Source: Epiperipatus broadwayi | Lineage: Eukaryota > Onychophora > Udeonychophora > Euonychophora > Peripatidae | Reading direction: 5' to 3' | Assembly: GCA_028023455.1 (NCBI GenBank) | Contig: JAQFVV010000253.1 | Coordinates: 1,428,045 to 1,492,044, forward strand | DNA length: 64,000 nt | Shown here: positions 52,701 to 63,260 of the stretch, in pieces | Layout: every line of letters starts with the position of its first letter | Position numbering within the stretch: position 1 is the stretch's first letter | Notes under the pieces: generated by a model | The model's input: only the letters and a program-made list of their open reading frames with translations | The model's database searches: none | Told to the model about the DNA's origin: nothing | Program-made: the position numbers and the translations under genes

Positions 52701-54351
52701 ATAGATAAATATATGTCTGTAATTGTAGAAATAATTATAAGAAGAAATCAGGATAGAGGGCAAAAAATGAGCAGATAAAAAAAATTTAAAGCGCTTTATA
52801 GCTGTGCATATAAGAATGATAACATTAATACATTTATATCAAATTTAGATTTTATACAGTGTCCATAAAGCCCATGTGCAATTTAAAAAATTTATAACTT
52901 TATTAATATTTATGGCAGAGAAATTATGTAGAATGTATTGGAAATAAGAAAATTATATTTTTTTTTGTTGTTTTCTTGTATTTTATGTTTCCACATGTCC
53001 ACCATTATTAGTAATACAAAGGATAATAAGATTTTATAGTTCTCTAAAAAACATTTGCCAATTGATTTACAGTAATGCCTGAAATTACATTAGTTATTGT
53101 AGCTTTCAAGACTTCTAACGATCGAGGTTCGGTTACATACACTATTGTTTTCGCATGCTTCCATAAAAAAAAAATCTGTTTAAGTCAAGTTTGGTGAATA
53201 TGGAGGCCAAGAAAATGGTCCACTTTCCAATCCATAATTAGGAAGTTTCTGATTTAGAAACTGTTTAACGTGAAGAGCAAAGTGGCAAGGAGCTCCATCT
53301 TATTGAAATACTGTAATTGTTCAAGCTGAGAATTAAAGTAATTCTGCAGCATATCTAAGTAGATACATTAATAATATGACCTTCAAAAAATAATGACCCT
53401 ACGCTTTGATTTTTTTCCCAAAGCAAACTACACATTAACTTTAGAAGAGTCTTGTTCATGTTCAACAGTTTCATTTGGGTTTTTAGTTCCCCAAATCCAG
53501 CAATTATGGCTGTTGACCTTGCCTCATCAGAGAACATTAAACTACTCACAAATGCCAAGTTTTTCATTGAACTGATGACAGAAAGTTAGTCGAGCATGAT
53601 AATCCTCTTCTAACAATATTTGATGCAATTGAATTTTGTAAGGTTTATGTGAATTCTTTTTTGCAGAATCTTATGAACAGTGGACTTTGAAAACCTCAGC
53701 TCTATTGATGATTCTTCTAATGACTTGCTTGGACTTACCTTAAAGGATTGTTCTACAGATGCTATACTTTCTTCACTGACATGTGACCTACCAGACTGAT
53801 TTATCATGGATTGAGCGAATTTTTTCATCGATTTGGCAATAGAGTTCCTATGAGGTGTTCTTTACTGTATTCACTTCTAAACTTTCTTTGTACGGCAGCA
53901 GTAGATTTCAGTTCAGCAACCAAAGGACAGTTTACTTTTTCTTCAGTTGAAGTCATGGCTCATGTAATTCTGATAAAGAAGCATTTTTAAAGTTTCGACA
54001 AATTATTAAATTATTGTGTTGACAAATTACTAAATAATTTTATTTAAAACTAGATATATTATGTTTTCTAATACTTTCTACAGATTTTTTTCTATCGCAA
54101 ATACTAACAAAGTTATAAAGTTTTTAAATTGCACATGGAATTTATGGACACCCTGTATTATGTGGTTATATATTTCATTTTCTAATTTTTATGGAAAAAA
54201 TTTTTTTTTGTATTGATTTTGTCTTTGTTTCAGTCCTGAGTCAACCGGAGTTATTTGTGGTGCTATTTTTCTCAATATTATGTTCCTGTTTATTCCTGTT
54301 CCATTTTATGAGCAGTTGGCTGATCATACCAAAAGCTTTCCTTATCATGAG
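49563..54351 (+). CDS. DPAGT1: DPAGT1 (GlcNAc-1-P transferase), exons 1-2
   Basis: DPAGT1 transfers GlcNAc-1-phosphate from UDP-GlcNAc to dolichyl phosphate in the ER membrane, the first step of N-glycan assembly and the target of tunicamycin. Coding exons here are 49563-49753 and 54234-54351. The protein begins MENIQYYYVQ; then VLALLINLLLSVGGFIFTV forms the first membrane span. RIIPKFR, then FGIDLCKTSKEK-IPESTGVI, match human LIPAFR and LCGQDLNKTS..IPESQGVI. The second span contains FLNIMFLFIPVPF, and the piece ends KSFPYHE, where human has KAFPHHE. The start was set by alignment to the human N terminus; two upstream in-frame ATGs are possible. Intron 1 (4.48 kb) holds a hAT remnant and a mariner. 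Exon 3 (FVALIGALL in human) was not found before 64000, so intron 2 exceeds 9.6 kb. Confidence 0.92.
50000..51320. other. DPAGT1 intron 1, unassigned
   Basis: AT-rich intron sequence with no supported feature; small open frames here have no recognisable domain. Confidence 0.35.
51332..52286 (+). mobile_element. hAT (Charlie-like) transposon, internally deleted
   Basis: The ends are CAGGGATG..AAACC..GGCCCTC at 51332 and the inverted CAGGAGCG..GGCC at 52286, the style of hAT elements. An 8-base duplication is partly preserved (CTTTACAG left, CTTTAACA right). Inside, the plus strand codes ENRAFQKKWTNTFFYIEGNS and VYLICLQSV, resembling the BED-like N terminus of Charlie/GTF2IRD2-type transposases. 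HYLSKHFDYN-like and FSEEEFLK-like pieces follow in other frames. The catalytic region is missing, so the element is a dead deletion derivative. Confidence 0.7.
52857..54155 (-). mobile_element. Mariner-type transposon with complete ends
   Basis: Ends of about 55 bases are inverted: CAGTGTCCATAAA.CCCATGTGCAATTT on the left, CAGGGTGTCCATAAATTCC on the right. TA lies outside both (52855-52856 and 54156-54157). Length, 1299 bases, is typical of mariner. The transposase lies on the minus strand, starting at ATG 53956 (MTSTEEKVNCPLVAELKSTA). A helix-turn-helix region (RFSKSTVHKILQ) follows, then FSDEA with the first catalytic Asp region, NxxCSLL, and FFFEG-like SLFFEGH. At the second catalytic site the frame reads FQ-stop-DGAP, and the SPDL motif is SPNLT-stop. 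At least three stops or shifts kill it. It inserted in DPAGT1 intron 1, 78 bases before exon 2. Confidence 0.9.
54234..54351 (+). CDS. DPAGT1: DPAGT1 exon 2
   Basis: The exon follows TGTTTCAG (ends 54233) and ends GAG before GTAATA. It codes PESTGVICGAIFLNIMFLFI and PVPFYEQLADHTKSFPYHE. Human DPAGT1 reads [20 protein letters not shown] at this place. It ends on a complete codon. Confidence 0.93.
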
Positions 54352-54687
54352 GTAATAATGTTCTAGATCATTTACTTTAAAATAATTTTCAATAATGAAA
54401 ATAATATTTTTTGAAATGTAATATCTTTCTCTATCAAAAGCAACTGTCTATACACTGAATGATGTGAATATAATTCATAGGATGTTAACTAATATAAAAA
54501 ATTTTAAAATCAAACCATTTATCAAACATGAATAAATTATGTGAAGAAAATGCATCTTTATTATATAATTTATTCATTGTAAGAAATTGCACTTACTCAG
54601 TACTCAGAAAGTTTCCAGAAATTTATATCACTATTTTAATTCAAAATAATGAACTTGAATACTTCTTGGAGCATCTTTTTTGACATT

Positions 54688-55181
54688 TGCTTTATATGTT
54701 TATATTTAGAACTCAAAGAAATAGTGTAATTAGAGACAAAAGAAATGATAAGCGGTACCAGATTTATAGGTGCATATTTAGAACTCGAGAAATAGCATAA
54801 TTGGGGATAAAATTAATGATAAGCATTACCGGATTGGAAAGTGATTAATTAAAAGATAAAGAACAATTATAATTAGTTATATTCTAGAACATTCCACATT
54901 ACAAGGAAATATATAAAAACTTGAAGATAAGGAAAATAGGTTTTTTACACACACTCGCATTATGGGAGCTGCTCATGCTAGCGAAGATATAAGTAACTGA
55001 GTGTTATTGATATGTATAAATTGTAAATATATTAAGCGTGTTAGTAAATCCTTACTGTTAGTAATTTGTGGCAAGTAAATCAGTATTTTGTTATAAAACA
55101 TTGTTTCCGAATTACTTTTATTTCTGTTGGTCTAACTATCTTTACCCCCGATTGTAGAATTTGTGGTGGCTGTACACAGCA
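54688..55181 (+). repeat. Gypsy 5' LTR
   Basis: This LTR carries an internal duplication of about 70 bases (two TTTAGAACTC..GAAATAG.. units at 54708 and 54777) that the 3' LTR lacks. It in turn lacks about 100 bases found in the 3' LTR around 59430-59530. AATATATAAAAAC... near 54910 is TATA-like. Confidence 0.8.
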
Positions 55182-55305
55182 GAACTGGCGCACTCTTAAC
55201 AGGATAGAATTTTAACATGTAATTCTGCATCGTAATAGAATTGTGTATTCAAAAATCATGGGAGAATTTTTTTCTAATTATTAGTTATTCGGTTTAAGAA
55301 TTAAA

Positions 55306-55900
55306 ATGACAACTAGGCCGCAAGTGATAATAAATGAGTTTAATGTTAATAGTCCTGTTGATTGGCCAATTTATCTTAAAAGGATTGAGAAATTTCTGTC
55401 AGTGACCCCATTAAAGTTGCCACATTATTATGTTATGCCGGGTAACAAATGATAGAAATCACAAATCGATTATGTGATTACGAAGAACCAGAGAAATTTC
55501 CATACGAAATAGTAGTTGGAAACCTAAATAAATATTTTAGTCCAAAACCCTCTAAGTTTAGAAATAGACGGCAAAATAAAGGGGAAAGCATATGAGACTA
55601 AGATCAATCGTGAGAACTCGCTAAGAGCTGTAGTTATGACGATGCATTACAAGATGTTCTACTGGAACAGTTATTTTGGGGGATGTGCAACAATAGGCTG
55701 TGGCAGCAATTACTGGCCCCAAGATACTTGTCATACAATGAAGCAATCGAAATGGGAATAGCCCATGAAATAGTTTTTGACCAATCAAGGGAATTTCAAA
55801 ATTTTACTAATAATAATATTATCGAGGTTATAGCCTCAGTAAATATTACTTACGTAATCAATGTGCGTTCAATAAATTTATAATTACAACTTTAATAATG
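55306..55900 (+). pseudogene. Gypsy gag, broken
   Basis: The frame opens at ATG 55306 (MTTRPQVIINEFN, then DWPIYLKRIEKF), a capsid-like start found in Ty3/gypsy gag (DWxxYxxRLExF). It stops near 55451. Later pieces in other frames continue to about 55880 without clear motifs. Confidence 0.6.
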
Positions 55901-56587
55901 TGTGTTTACACAAAAAAACAAAATAAAAATCAGTCTGCTAAGAATAAGTCAAAGGAAATTGTTTGCTACTGTTGTGCAAAAAAAGGTCACATGGCATGTA
56001 AGTGTAGATTTAACAAAAAGCGTTGTAGACCCTATGGCAAATTAGGTCATTTAATGAAAGTATGTAGGTTGAATAGGGAAAAAAATCTTAGTGTATCGCC
56101 CACTTTTACAAAGGGAAACAAGCAGAAATGTGAGAACTATAATACCCAGGGTGCTCATTGCAACCAATATATGATATTAGTGAAATTATTAAATACGAAT
56201 TTCAAAATGGAAATTGACAGTGATTTGGGCGTATCAATGATGGCAGTCAAAGACTGGGAAATGGTAACTACAATTGCACCCCCCCCCCCCATATTAATGA
56301 GAACTAGTTTAAGAGCGAATGATGCTAGTGGTAATATGAGAATATTAGGGAAAGTAGAAGTAAGAATAGGAATTTTAAAAAAAACCCATAGGTTACGATT
56401 GTATATAGTACAAGGCGGTCTCAACCCTATTATAGGTAGGGAATGGTTTGATGCCCGAGGAATAGAAATTTGTACAGTGAACAAAACCACTATCGAGGAA
56501 GAAAAAAAAAATAAATACACAAATTTATTTAGTAATACGGAAAACCAATTCAGTAATAAGCCAATCTATATAGTCTTGCAAGATTGA
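55898..56587 (+). pseudogene. Gypsy gag C-terminus and protease region
   Basis: The frame holds a CCHC zinc knuckle (CYCCAKKGHMACKC, C-x2-C-x4-H-x4-C) near residues 24-37 and a second, degenerate one (CRPYGKLGHLMKVC, first spacing partly lost). The protease follows: the DTG/DSG active site is altered to DSDLG, and a C-terminal PIIGREWF (usually ILGxDW) remains. A run of ten C at 56278-56289 probably reflects slippage. Confidence 0.75.
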
Positions 56588-56639
56588 GCAACTCCTGTGA
56601 TTTGCACGCTTAGAAAAGTTCCTTTTGCATTATAAGCTA

Positions 56640-57255
56640 AAGTGGAACAAGAGTTAAATGATTTAGTTAGCAAGAGAGTGTTGATGTTGGTCGAAAAGGC
56701 CGATTGGACCACTCCGATTGTAGTGATCTAAACCAAATGGATAAATCTGCATTTGTGGCGATTACATTAACCTTACAAAGATTCAGTATATGGTGCCTAA
56801 CATCAGAGAAATAGTAGCTAATATGGAAACATCAAGTTATTTTGCTAAAATTGATTTGAGAGCTGCATTCCATCAGATTCCAGTTTGTAAAAGCACCTTG
56901 CAATTATTAACTATCACTACTACAGGGGATTGTTTAACTACAATAGGCTGCCTTTTGGAATTTTACCATTGTGGACATGCTGTTCCAAACAAATGGAGGG
57001 TATAATACTGTATTCTGATATTTTAATAATTGCTAATTCAGAAGAGAAATTACGTGAGTGCCTTTTTAAAGTTTGCGATAAATTATCTAGTTTCGGAGCT
57101 AGAATAAACCCAGACAAATATATCTGGATGATGACCGAAATAAATTTCCTGCACATATATCAAGAAAAGAAGTCTGACCCTCGAAAGATTGCATCCGTAA
57201 AAGAAGCCCCAAAATGTATAAGTACTACGGGCTTTTCTGGGCCTACTTAATTATT
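56640..57255 (+). pseudogene. Gypsy reverse transcriptase, internally deleted
   Basis: Recognisable blocks are VEQELNDLV and the start of the fingers near 56650, VPNIREIVANMETSSYFAKI with DLRAAFHQIPV, and FNYNRLPFGI in another frame. Next comes ILYSDILIIANSEEKL, with the usual catalytic Asp pair reduced to one Asp. The segment normally separating LPFG from YxDD (about 40-50 residues) is missing. Confidence 0.75.
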
Positions 57256-57374
57256 TTGAAACTTTTCTGAAGGGAAAAATGCATATAGCACGACCACTGT
57301 ATAATTTGTTAAGAAAAGGCCAAAAATGGCATTAGAATCAAACCCAAGAAAAAGAATTTAGTGCTACAAAAGAA

Positions 57375-57716
57375 TTGTTTAGGTCAGATAGTTTATTAGT
57401 ACATTATGACAGCAATATTGAATTGATACCAACAATGAGTGCTTCGGATTTTGAGGTTGGAGCGGCATTAAGTCATATAGTGTCTGAAGGTGACCGTCCA
57501 ATAGTTTTCGCTTCGAGAACATTAACCCAAGCAGAGCAAAACTACAGTCAGTTGGATAAAGAGGCATTGACTATTATCTTTGCAGTGAAAAAATTTCACC
57601 AATACTTATATGGGCGGCTATTCAAGATCTTTACTGATCACAAGCTGCTATTAGGGATATTAGCTAAAAATAAAACCGCATCAGATCACTTGATCCTAGA
57701 ATGTTACTTTGATTAA
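57375..57716 (+). pseudogene. Gypsy RNase H domain
   Basis: The frame codes TMSASDFEVGAALSHI (the usual DAS..G..L), PIVFASRTLTQAEQNYSQLD with KEALTI, and FKIFTDHKLLLGIL. This is the classic gypsy RNase H series, with the first active-site residue shifted (SASD). The tail continues in another frame. Confidence 0.8.
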
Positions 57717-58025
57717 ATTTATTAGCAGGTTATGAATTTGAGCTAAATTTTAAAAAGGAACGTGTTATTAAGCATGCAGACATGCTATTGAGAGTCCCAA
57801 TCAAATCAACTCCACAAGAAAGGGATCCAACCATTAACTATATAGTCAACTGGAATAAAGTAGTAGTATATAACAAAATGGTAGCTAGTTGGACAATGAG
57901 CATGATTACATCTTGTTAATAGAATGGATCAGCAAGGGCTGACCTAGAAGTCGGCCTGAGATACTGCATAAAACTAAATGGGATGTAAAAGAAAAACACT
58001 TTAAATAAGGAATGTGTGTTAATGG

Positions 58026-58970
58026 ATGAGAGTACTAATACCTAGAAGTGGTCATCGCCAAGTTCTGCAGCTTATTCATCAAGGCCATCCTGGTATTGTA
58101 CGGGCTAAAGCACTTGCGCACAGTTACATTTGGTGGCCTGGAATTAATTCTGAGATAGAACAATTCATGAAAACCTGCAAGAAGTTTCAAGTGAACGCAA
58201 ATGTTCCTAAGAAAAGTTATATAACCTGGCCTGTAGTCGAAAAATCATGGAGTCGTATTCACATCAACCATGCCGGACTGTTTCACGGCTATATTTTTTA
58301 GTAGTGATCGACTCATATTCAAAGTGAACTGAATTGTGTTGTTAGCCGAGAGGTCATCGCAGCTGCCTTGCAAGCAAGTAGTTGGTTGCAGATGGTTGTG
58401 GTTCGACTCCCGGCCGATGCTATGACATATGAAAAAAAATATATAGAATTGTAAATTTTTGCTTTCCATGGTTTCTCCGAAACTATAGTATCAGACAATG
58501 GAACCAGTTTCACATCCACTAAATTTGAGGATTTTCTGAAGGAATGGGGGAATTAGACTTATAGCCATGCCCATATATTACCCAAGTCCAATGGGATTGC
58601 AGAAAAGGCAGTACAGATGCTATAGAAGGAAGGTACTGCAAATATACAAGAAACATTCTGGCTTATTGTATCAGCACAGTACACCGACAAGCAGTACGGG
58701 AAAATCTCCTGCTTAAATAATATTCAGATGGAAGATCTGCACAATGTTATTGCTGATTCTTCCCGATCAAAATTTTTCGAGTAACGCAAACAACAGCACA
58801 GAATGGCAGTATGCATTGGGAGGAAAGGTTTGGGTGAGAGATGTGCTCGCAAAATACTGGATGAAAGGCATAATTAGAGAACATTTATCAAAACAAAAAG
58901 TAGTAGTCGAGGCAAACGGGGAAAGCATGCGAAAACATCTAAATCATGTCAGACATAGGGAGTGAAGAAA
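58026..58970 (+). pseudogene. Gypsy integrase, interrupted by a SINE
   Basis: The frame begins with the zinc-binding region (HQGHPGIVRAKALAHSYIWW then GINSEIEQF and CKKFQ; the second Cys of the usual CxxC is lost). The core follows with SWSRIHINHAG (usually W..VHIDFAG), VVIDSYSK, then after the SINE FHGFSETIVSDNG. YSHAHILPKSNGIAEKAVQM contains the Glu of the D,D-35-E triad. The frame ends near 58965 after a GxKVWVRD segment of the C-terminal domain. Confidence 0.75.
58338..58445 (+). mobile_element. tRNA-derived SINE in gypsy integrase
   Basis: The body TTAGCCGAGAGGTCATCGC to GGCCGATGC, then TATGACATATG and an A-run, matches the copy at 40645-40760. GAATTGT lies on both sides (58331-58337 and 58446-58452), and integrase reading (SYSK then FHGFSE) resumes after it. 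The SINE family therefore moved after the gypsy element had inserted. Confidence 0.75.
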
Positions 58971-59179
58971 TTGAGCGAACCGGAAGTAATGTGCTGGACA
59001 TTTCAAATTATATCAAAGAGGGGAACGCACCGGAAGTAAACGAAAAACACAAAACAGACTATGACATTACTGTTGAATATGAAACAATCCCGCATAGGTC
59101 ATAAAGAATCAGGAAGGAACCGAGTTATCTGGAAGACTATGTTAGACTTACAAAATTGTAATTTTCGAAGTGGAGGAGG

Positions 59180-59720
59180 TGCTTTATATGTATATATTTG
59201 GAACTCAAAAGAAATAGTGTAATTAGAAATAAAATAAATAAGGATTACAGGATTGGTAAGTGATTAATTAAAAAATAAAGAACACTTATAATTAGTTATA
59301 TTCTAGAACATTCCATATTATAAGGAAATATATAAAAGCTCGAAGATAAGGAAAATCAAGGTCTTTTAAACACACTCGCATTGAGAGAGCTGTTGGTGCT
59401 AGAGAAGACGAAAGTAACCAAGTGTAATGAGGACTATGAATGGACCCAGTGAACTCCTTCACTGAAGGTACCAAAGTAAACCTAGGCACTATATAGGCCA
59501 CATTGGCTTTATTATAATTTATGTATGCCTTGTTGGCATTTCGTAATTGATATAGATAAATTATAAATATATTAAGCGTGTTAGTAAATCCTTACTATTA
59601 GTAATTTGCGGCAAATAAGTCAGTATTTAGTTATAAAACCTTGTTTCTGAAGTACGTTTATTTCTGTTGGTCTGACCATCTTTACCCCCCATCATAGATT
59701 CGTGGTGGCTGCACACAGCA
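59180..59720 (+). repeat. Gypsy 3' LTR
   Basis: This LTR matches the 5' LTR from TGCTTTATATG to CACAGCA except for indels (no 70-base duplication; about 100 extra bases with GAACTCCTTCACTGAAGG). TATTATAAGGAAATATATAA near 59330 is the TATA-like region and AATAAA-type signals follow. Confidence 0.8.
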
Positions 59721-59855
59721 ACAATTAAAAAATGAGTTATCTGTTTCCTAATCATAATACTTATGTAAGTGTTATTTTGGTTGTTTGGTTTTTTGTTTTT
59801 TAAACAAAAGAAATGAAATTAATTTATGGATCAAGTGGTAAATAAGTTTTTCTTT

Positions 59856-60020
59856 AAATACAATTTATCCAACCTGCTTCAAACACTTTTTAGCAAACTC
59901 TTTATTTGTACATATATATACACCTATGTTTACAGGACAGTCGAAACATAGGTGTATACATATGTACAAATAAAGAGTTTGCTAAAAAGTGTTTGAAGCA
60001 GGTTGGATAAATTGTATTTA
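59856..60020. repeat. 75-bp near-perfect palindrome with GAAAC loop
   Basis: Arms 59856-59930 and 59944-60020 are complementary with only a few mismatches in the TATATA part. The 13-base centre reads TACAGGACAGTCG and is followed by AAAC, so CAGGACAGTCGAAAC is intact, the same text as stem II and GAAAC of the PLE-end core at 32.48 kb. CTGATGA and the first half of stem II are gone. It looks like a PLE-end derivative whose long arms have stayed almost identical. Confidence 0.6.
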
Positions 60021-60029
60021 TGGGATATT

Positions 60030-61230
60030 AAGGCAAAAATAAGAAAAAATGTGATTTTGGTAAGTTTTTCTTTATAAAAATGGAAGCATTAGGATCTCAA
60101 AAAATTGTGACTAGCTCACTTGATAAATGAAGGTTGTTCACGGAGTGCATGCATAGTAAGAAAAGATGGTTCTATTTTTTTGTACTGCTGAATAATGGTG
60201 CAGTTGAGATGACATGCACTGATAAAGAACCAAAAAAAACTTATTACTAATAATTGACTCAAATAGATTTATTACTAATAGTTTTAATATCTTTGCATCC
60301 CAGTACATTTTATATTCAAGGCCTTTCCAAATAATACTGCAAAATAAAAGCATGCTGTTATACAATATAATCCTATGTTAGTAAGCATTCAGATTTTGAA
60401 TTGAGAATTTTAAATATATATATATATATTAAACACAATTAAAATTGTATTTAAAACTTGATTCGATAATGTAGGTTCATAGCTTTATGATTTACTGAGC
60501 AAATATATTTAAATAATGTTAGGATATGAAAATCATTTGACTTAGTTCTTTTAAAAAAATTATTTTAATATATCTACTATATTACAACCAGTTGGTTACA
60601 TAGCTGCACTAGAAAAAATAAATAAATAATTAGATAGTTGGCAGCATATTTTTCAGGTTTGATGATTAAAAAATATATATATTTTGTTAATGGGGGAAAT
60701 AATATTTAAATTTTTTTAGACCTATTTTTATTAAAGAGTTATTATTTAACTCAATCATTTTAAAATCCCCATATGATAGTATGAAAATTTTCAAACATTA
60801 AATATATTTAAGTTTTTTAAAAATAAAAGAAAGGGAAGAGCAAAAATAGGATTTTAATAATTTTGTAAATTTTAATTTATCAGTGTTATTTTCCTTTCTT
60901 TATCTCTATTTAATAAAAAGAAAAAATCAAATCAATGCAATTAACAGATTATCTGGATGTTGTGTTGTTTTTTGCAAGAAGATTTGATTTTTAATTATAA
61001 AGGAATGTCAAGAATTTTATGTTGTTAAATTCTTGTTCTTAACTAGTTTTCAATCTCTATGATTAAAGAGAGAATTGTCTGAACAATTGTTTTTATGAAA
61101 TTTTATTTAATTGGTTGTCATGAAAATGATAATGTAAGAGAGATGGGGATTGTTTTGTGGGCAAAATTGTTCTAAAAAAATATATATGGGGTGTGTGTGT
61201 GTGTGTGAATTAGTAACTATACCCAAGTGT
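60030..61230. other. DPAGT1 intron 2, unassigned
   Basis: AT-rich intron with microsatellites (TA near 60415, GT near 61190-61207). No exon or repeat ends recognised. Confidence 0.35.
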
Positions 61231-61238
61231 CTGGAGGG

Positions 61239-61430
61239 AGGTTATTGCTAACTTAACTGTTGGAGAGAGCAGTCAAATCTTAATTCTCCTGTTGAAAAAT
61301 ATAGAAGAAATTATTGCTAACATAATTGTTGAAGAGAGCAGTCAAATCTTAATTCTGCTGCTGAAAAAGAGAGTAGAAGAAATTATTCTTGATTTAGCTG
61401 TTGAAGAGAGAGCAGTCCAAGCTTAATCCA
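61239..61430. repeat. Minisatellite, three units of about 70 bp
   Basis: Three units share AGAGAGCAGTCAAATCTTAA, TTATTGCTAAC.TAA.TGTTG and AAAAA.A.AGTAGAAG-type ends. The third is the most diverged and truncated. GC-richer sequence to about 61740 follows, perhaps part of the same repeat (possibly the untranslated leader of a LINE), but no domain is seen. Confidence 0.65.
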
Positions 61431-62884
61431 GCCGATACCAAGCTATTGAATAAAATAGCAGGGTTTTTTTGTATCGAGCTTTTAGCATACTATGAGTTTA
61501 GCACTAAAAATTGATTGTACAATGAAAACCATGTGCTAAGTTCAGTTAAAAACTAGGCAACACCTTTCTCCGTGTAACCTACCTTCACTGGAAGAAAGTG
61601 TAGGAAGGTAAAACCCCTTTTTAAGCAGTCTGCAGCCAGCCTTCAACCAAGAACAATGAATCTCTGTCTACATCTATCTCACATGGAAATTCAAGAAGAA
61701 AAACAAATGGACAAAAATTGCTATAGACTCAGGAAATGACAAATTTAACCAGGCCCATGTTTAGAAATCTTCAAGTAGAAAATCTATTAGGAAAAACTGC
61801 AATTGCAATTGGAAAGACCTTTATAGACAAGAGAGCCTCGGCTATAGATATTATTTTTTTTATTATGTGTGCACACTTTTTTTTTTTGTTCATAAATGTA
61901 ATAAGTTTTTTTTTTCTCTCAATTTGCCCTCTGGGTAGAATCAAAGATTGCTATCTTTGATTTTTTTTTTTTGTGAACATGTTTAACAAACTCTTAAAAA
62001 TTTTAAAGAAAGAATCTAATGAACTGAAAGTTAATCCATGAATAAAAATTATTTTATAGGTTAATATAATTTTATCAAACTATATTAATTTATTTTTTAA
62101 TAAGGAAATAGATGTTTGAAATTATCTACTATCATGTCATTTTTTGTGTTAATTAGACATTAAATAATTGGTTTTTTTTTTTTAAAAAAAAATTACTTCT
62201 AGTCTTCATTACTTTATTCTGTCCAATTCCTATTTCATGAAGTTCAGTGTGTGTGTGACCTTATATCATGACAGCTTATATGCTAAGATTGTTTTGTTTT
62301 TTTCTTGATGATCCCAATAAAACTAGTTATTTATAAATAGGGAAGCCTATAATAAGCTAATTTATTTCCCTATTGCTCACAGTAATAAATTATAGAGTTA
62401 TTGCATCCTGAGCTAGATTTGTGCATGACAGCTATTAGGATAGGGGGGTTATATTCAGTGTATGGACATCCAGATGATACTGATGATTCCTGGGTTGGCA
62501 TGAAGAGGATATTCTTCAAAGTCCATGCACTACCTTTTATTTAGTTTAGTCTTTATAATTTTTTTTTTTTTTTAACTTGTGAATAAAAATACAATTACAA
62601 TTCCTCAGATCCCTCGTAGTTTAAACCCCAATTTTCTGTAGAATTACAAATGGCTAACCACTTTAGGATAATTGATGTTCATGTATTGGTGACCATTATT
62701 CCAGTACGACCGCATATTTCCCTGTAGCGTTAGAATATAGAACCTGCATCACAAATACATTATATGTTTATCATTCAATTGTCCATTTGTTAAAGTTACT
62801 TTTTATTCTCCACTTGAAAAACTATCATAAATATTCATTAAAATAACTGCACTAAACAGTTTTACACATATTATTTTCAATCAT

Positions 62885-63260
62885 TATTATTTCACTGTAG
62901 AATGAAGATCTCTCCAAGCAATCGAAGTTCAATGACCCCTAGCCTTTTCTTTAGAACAGACAAGCAAAACTTTCTTATTTCATTCATCCATCTTACATAT
63001 GGTTTCTTTCCAGATCTTATACAATCTTTTGGGATTGAATTTGAGACTTCAACTGTCCATCTCTTTATCATTCTAATAATATTTCCAGCCCACTTCCGTT
63101 TTAGTTTTTTAATTCTTTTAATAATGTCAGTGAAATCTGTTTGCTCTTCCTTCCATGTTTTTCATTTTTGATCTTTTCTTGTTACTCCTAACATACATGT
63201 TTCCATATTTTCATTGAATGATCTGAAGTCTCTGTATTGCTTTTCTTAAGACTCAGATCC
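62885..63260 (-). mobile_element. LINE C-terminal remnant
   Basis: The minus strand reads, across frames, IIKRIKKLKRKWAGNIIRMI, KRWTVEVSN, SGKKPYVRWMNEIRKF and RLLGEIF. This matches the widespread post-RT motif of LINEs (KWKWAGHIARxxDxRWT..V; RxGRPxxRWxDxI..; W). No catalytic domain is included before the window end. Confidence 0.5.

Larger units (their letters stand above)
54688..59720 (+). mobile_element. Ty3/gypsy LTR retrotransposon, decayed, both LTRs present
   Basis: LTRs (54688-55181 and 59180-59720) begin TGCTTTATATG and end CACAGCA. The flanks ACATT and ACAAT could be a mutated 5-base target duplication. A primer-site-like TGGCGCACTCTT (55186) and a purine tract GGAGGAGG before 59180 complete the anatomy. 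Between them, in order, lie gag, protease, reverse transcriptase, RNase H and integrase in one direction, the Ty3/gypsy order. Every domain is broken by stops, shifts or deletions. A SINE sits in integrase. No envelope gene is visible. It lies in DPAGT1 intron 2, in the sense direction. Confidence 0.9.

Noticed and set aside
56155-56520. Minus strand frame of 121 codons in the gypsy element
   Set aside because: It is the complement of the gag-protease frame, which carries a zinc knuckle on the plus strand.
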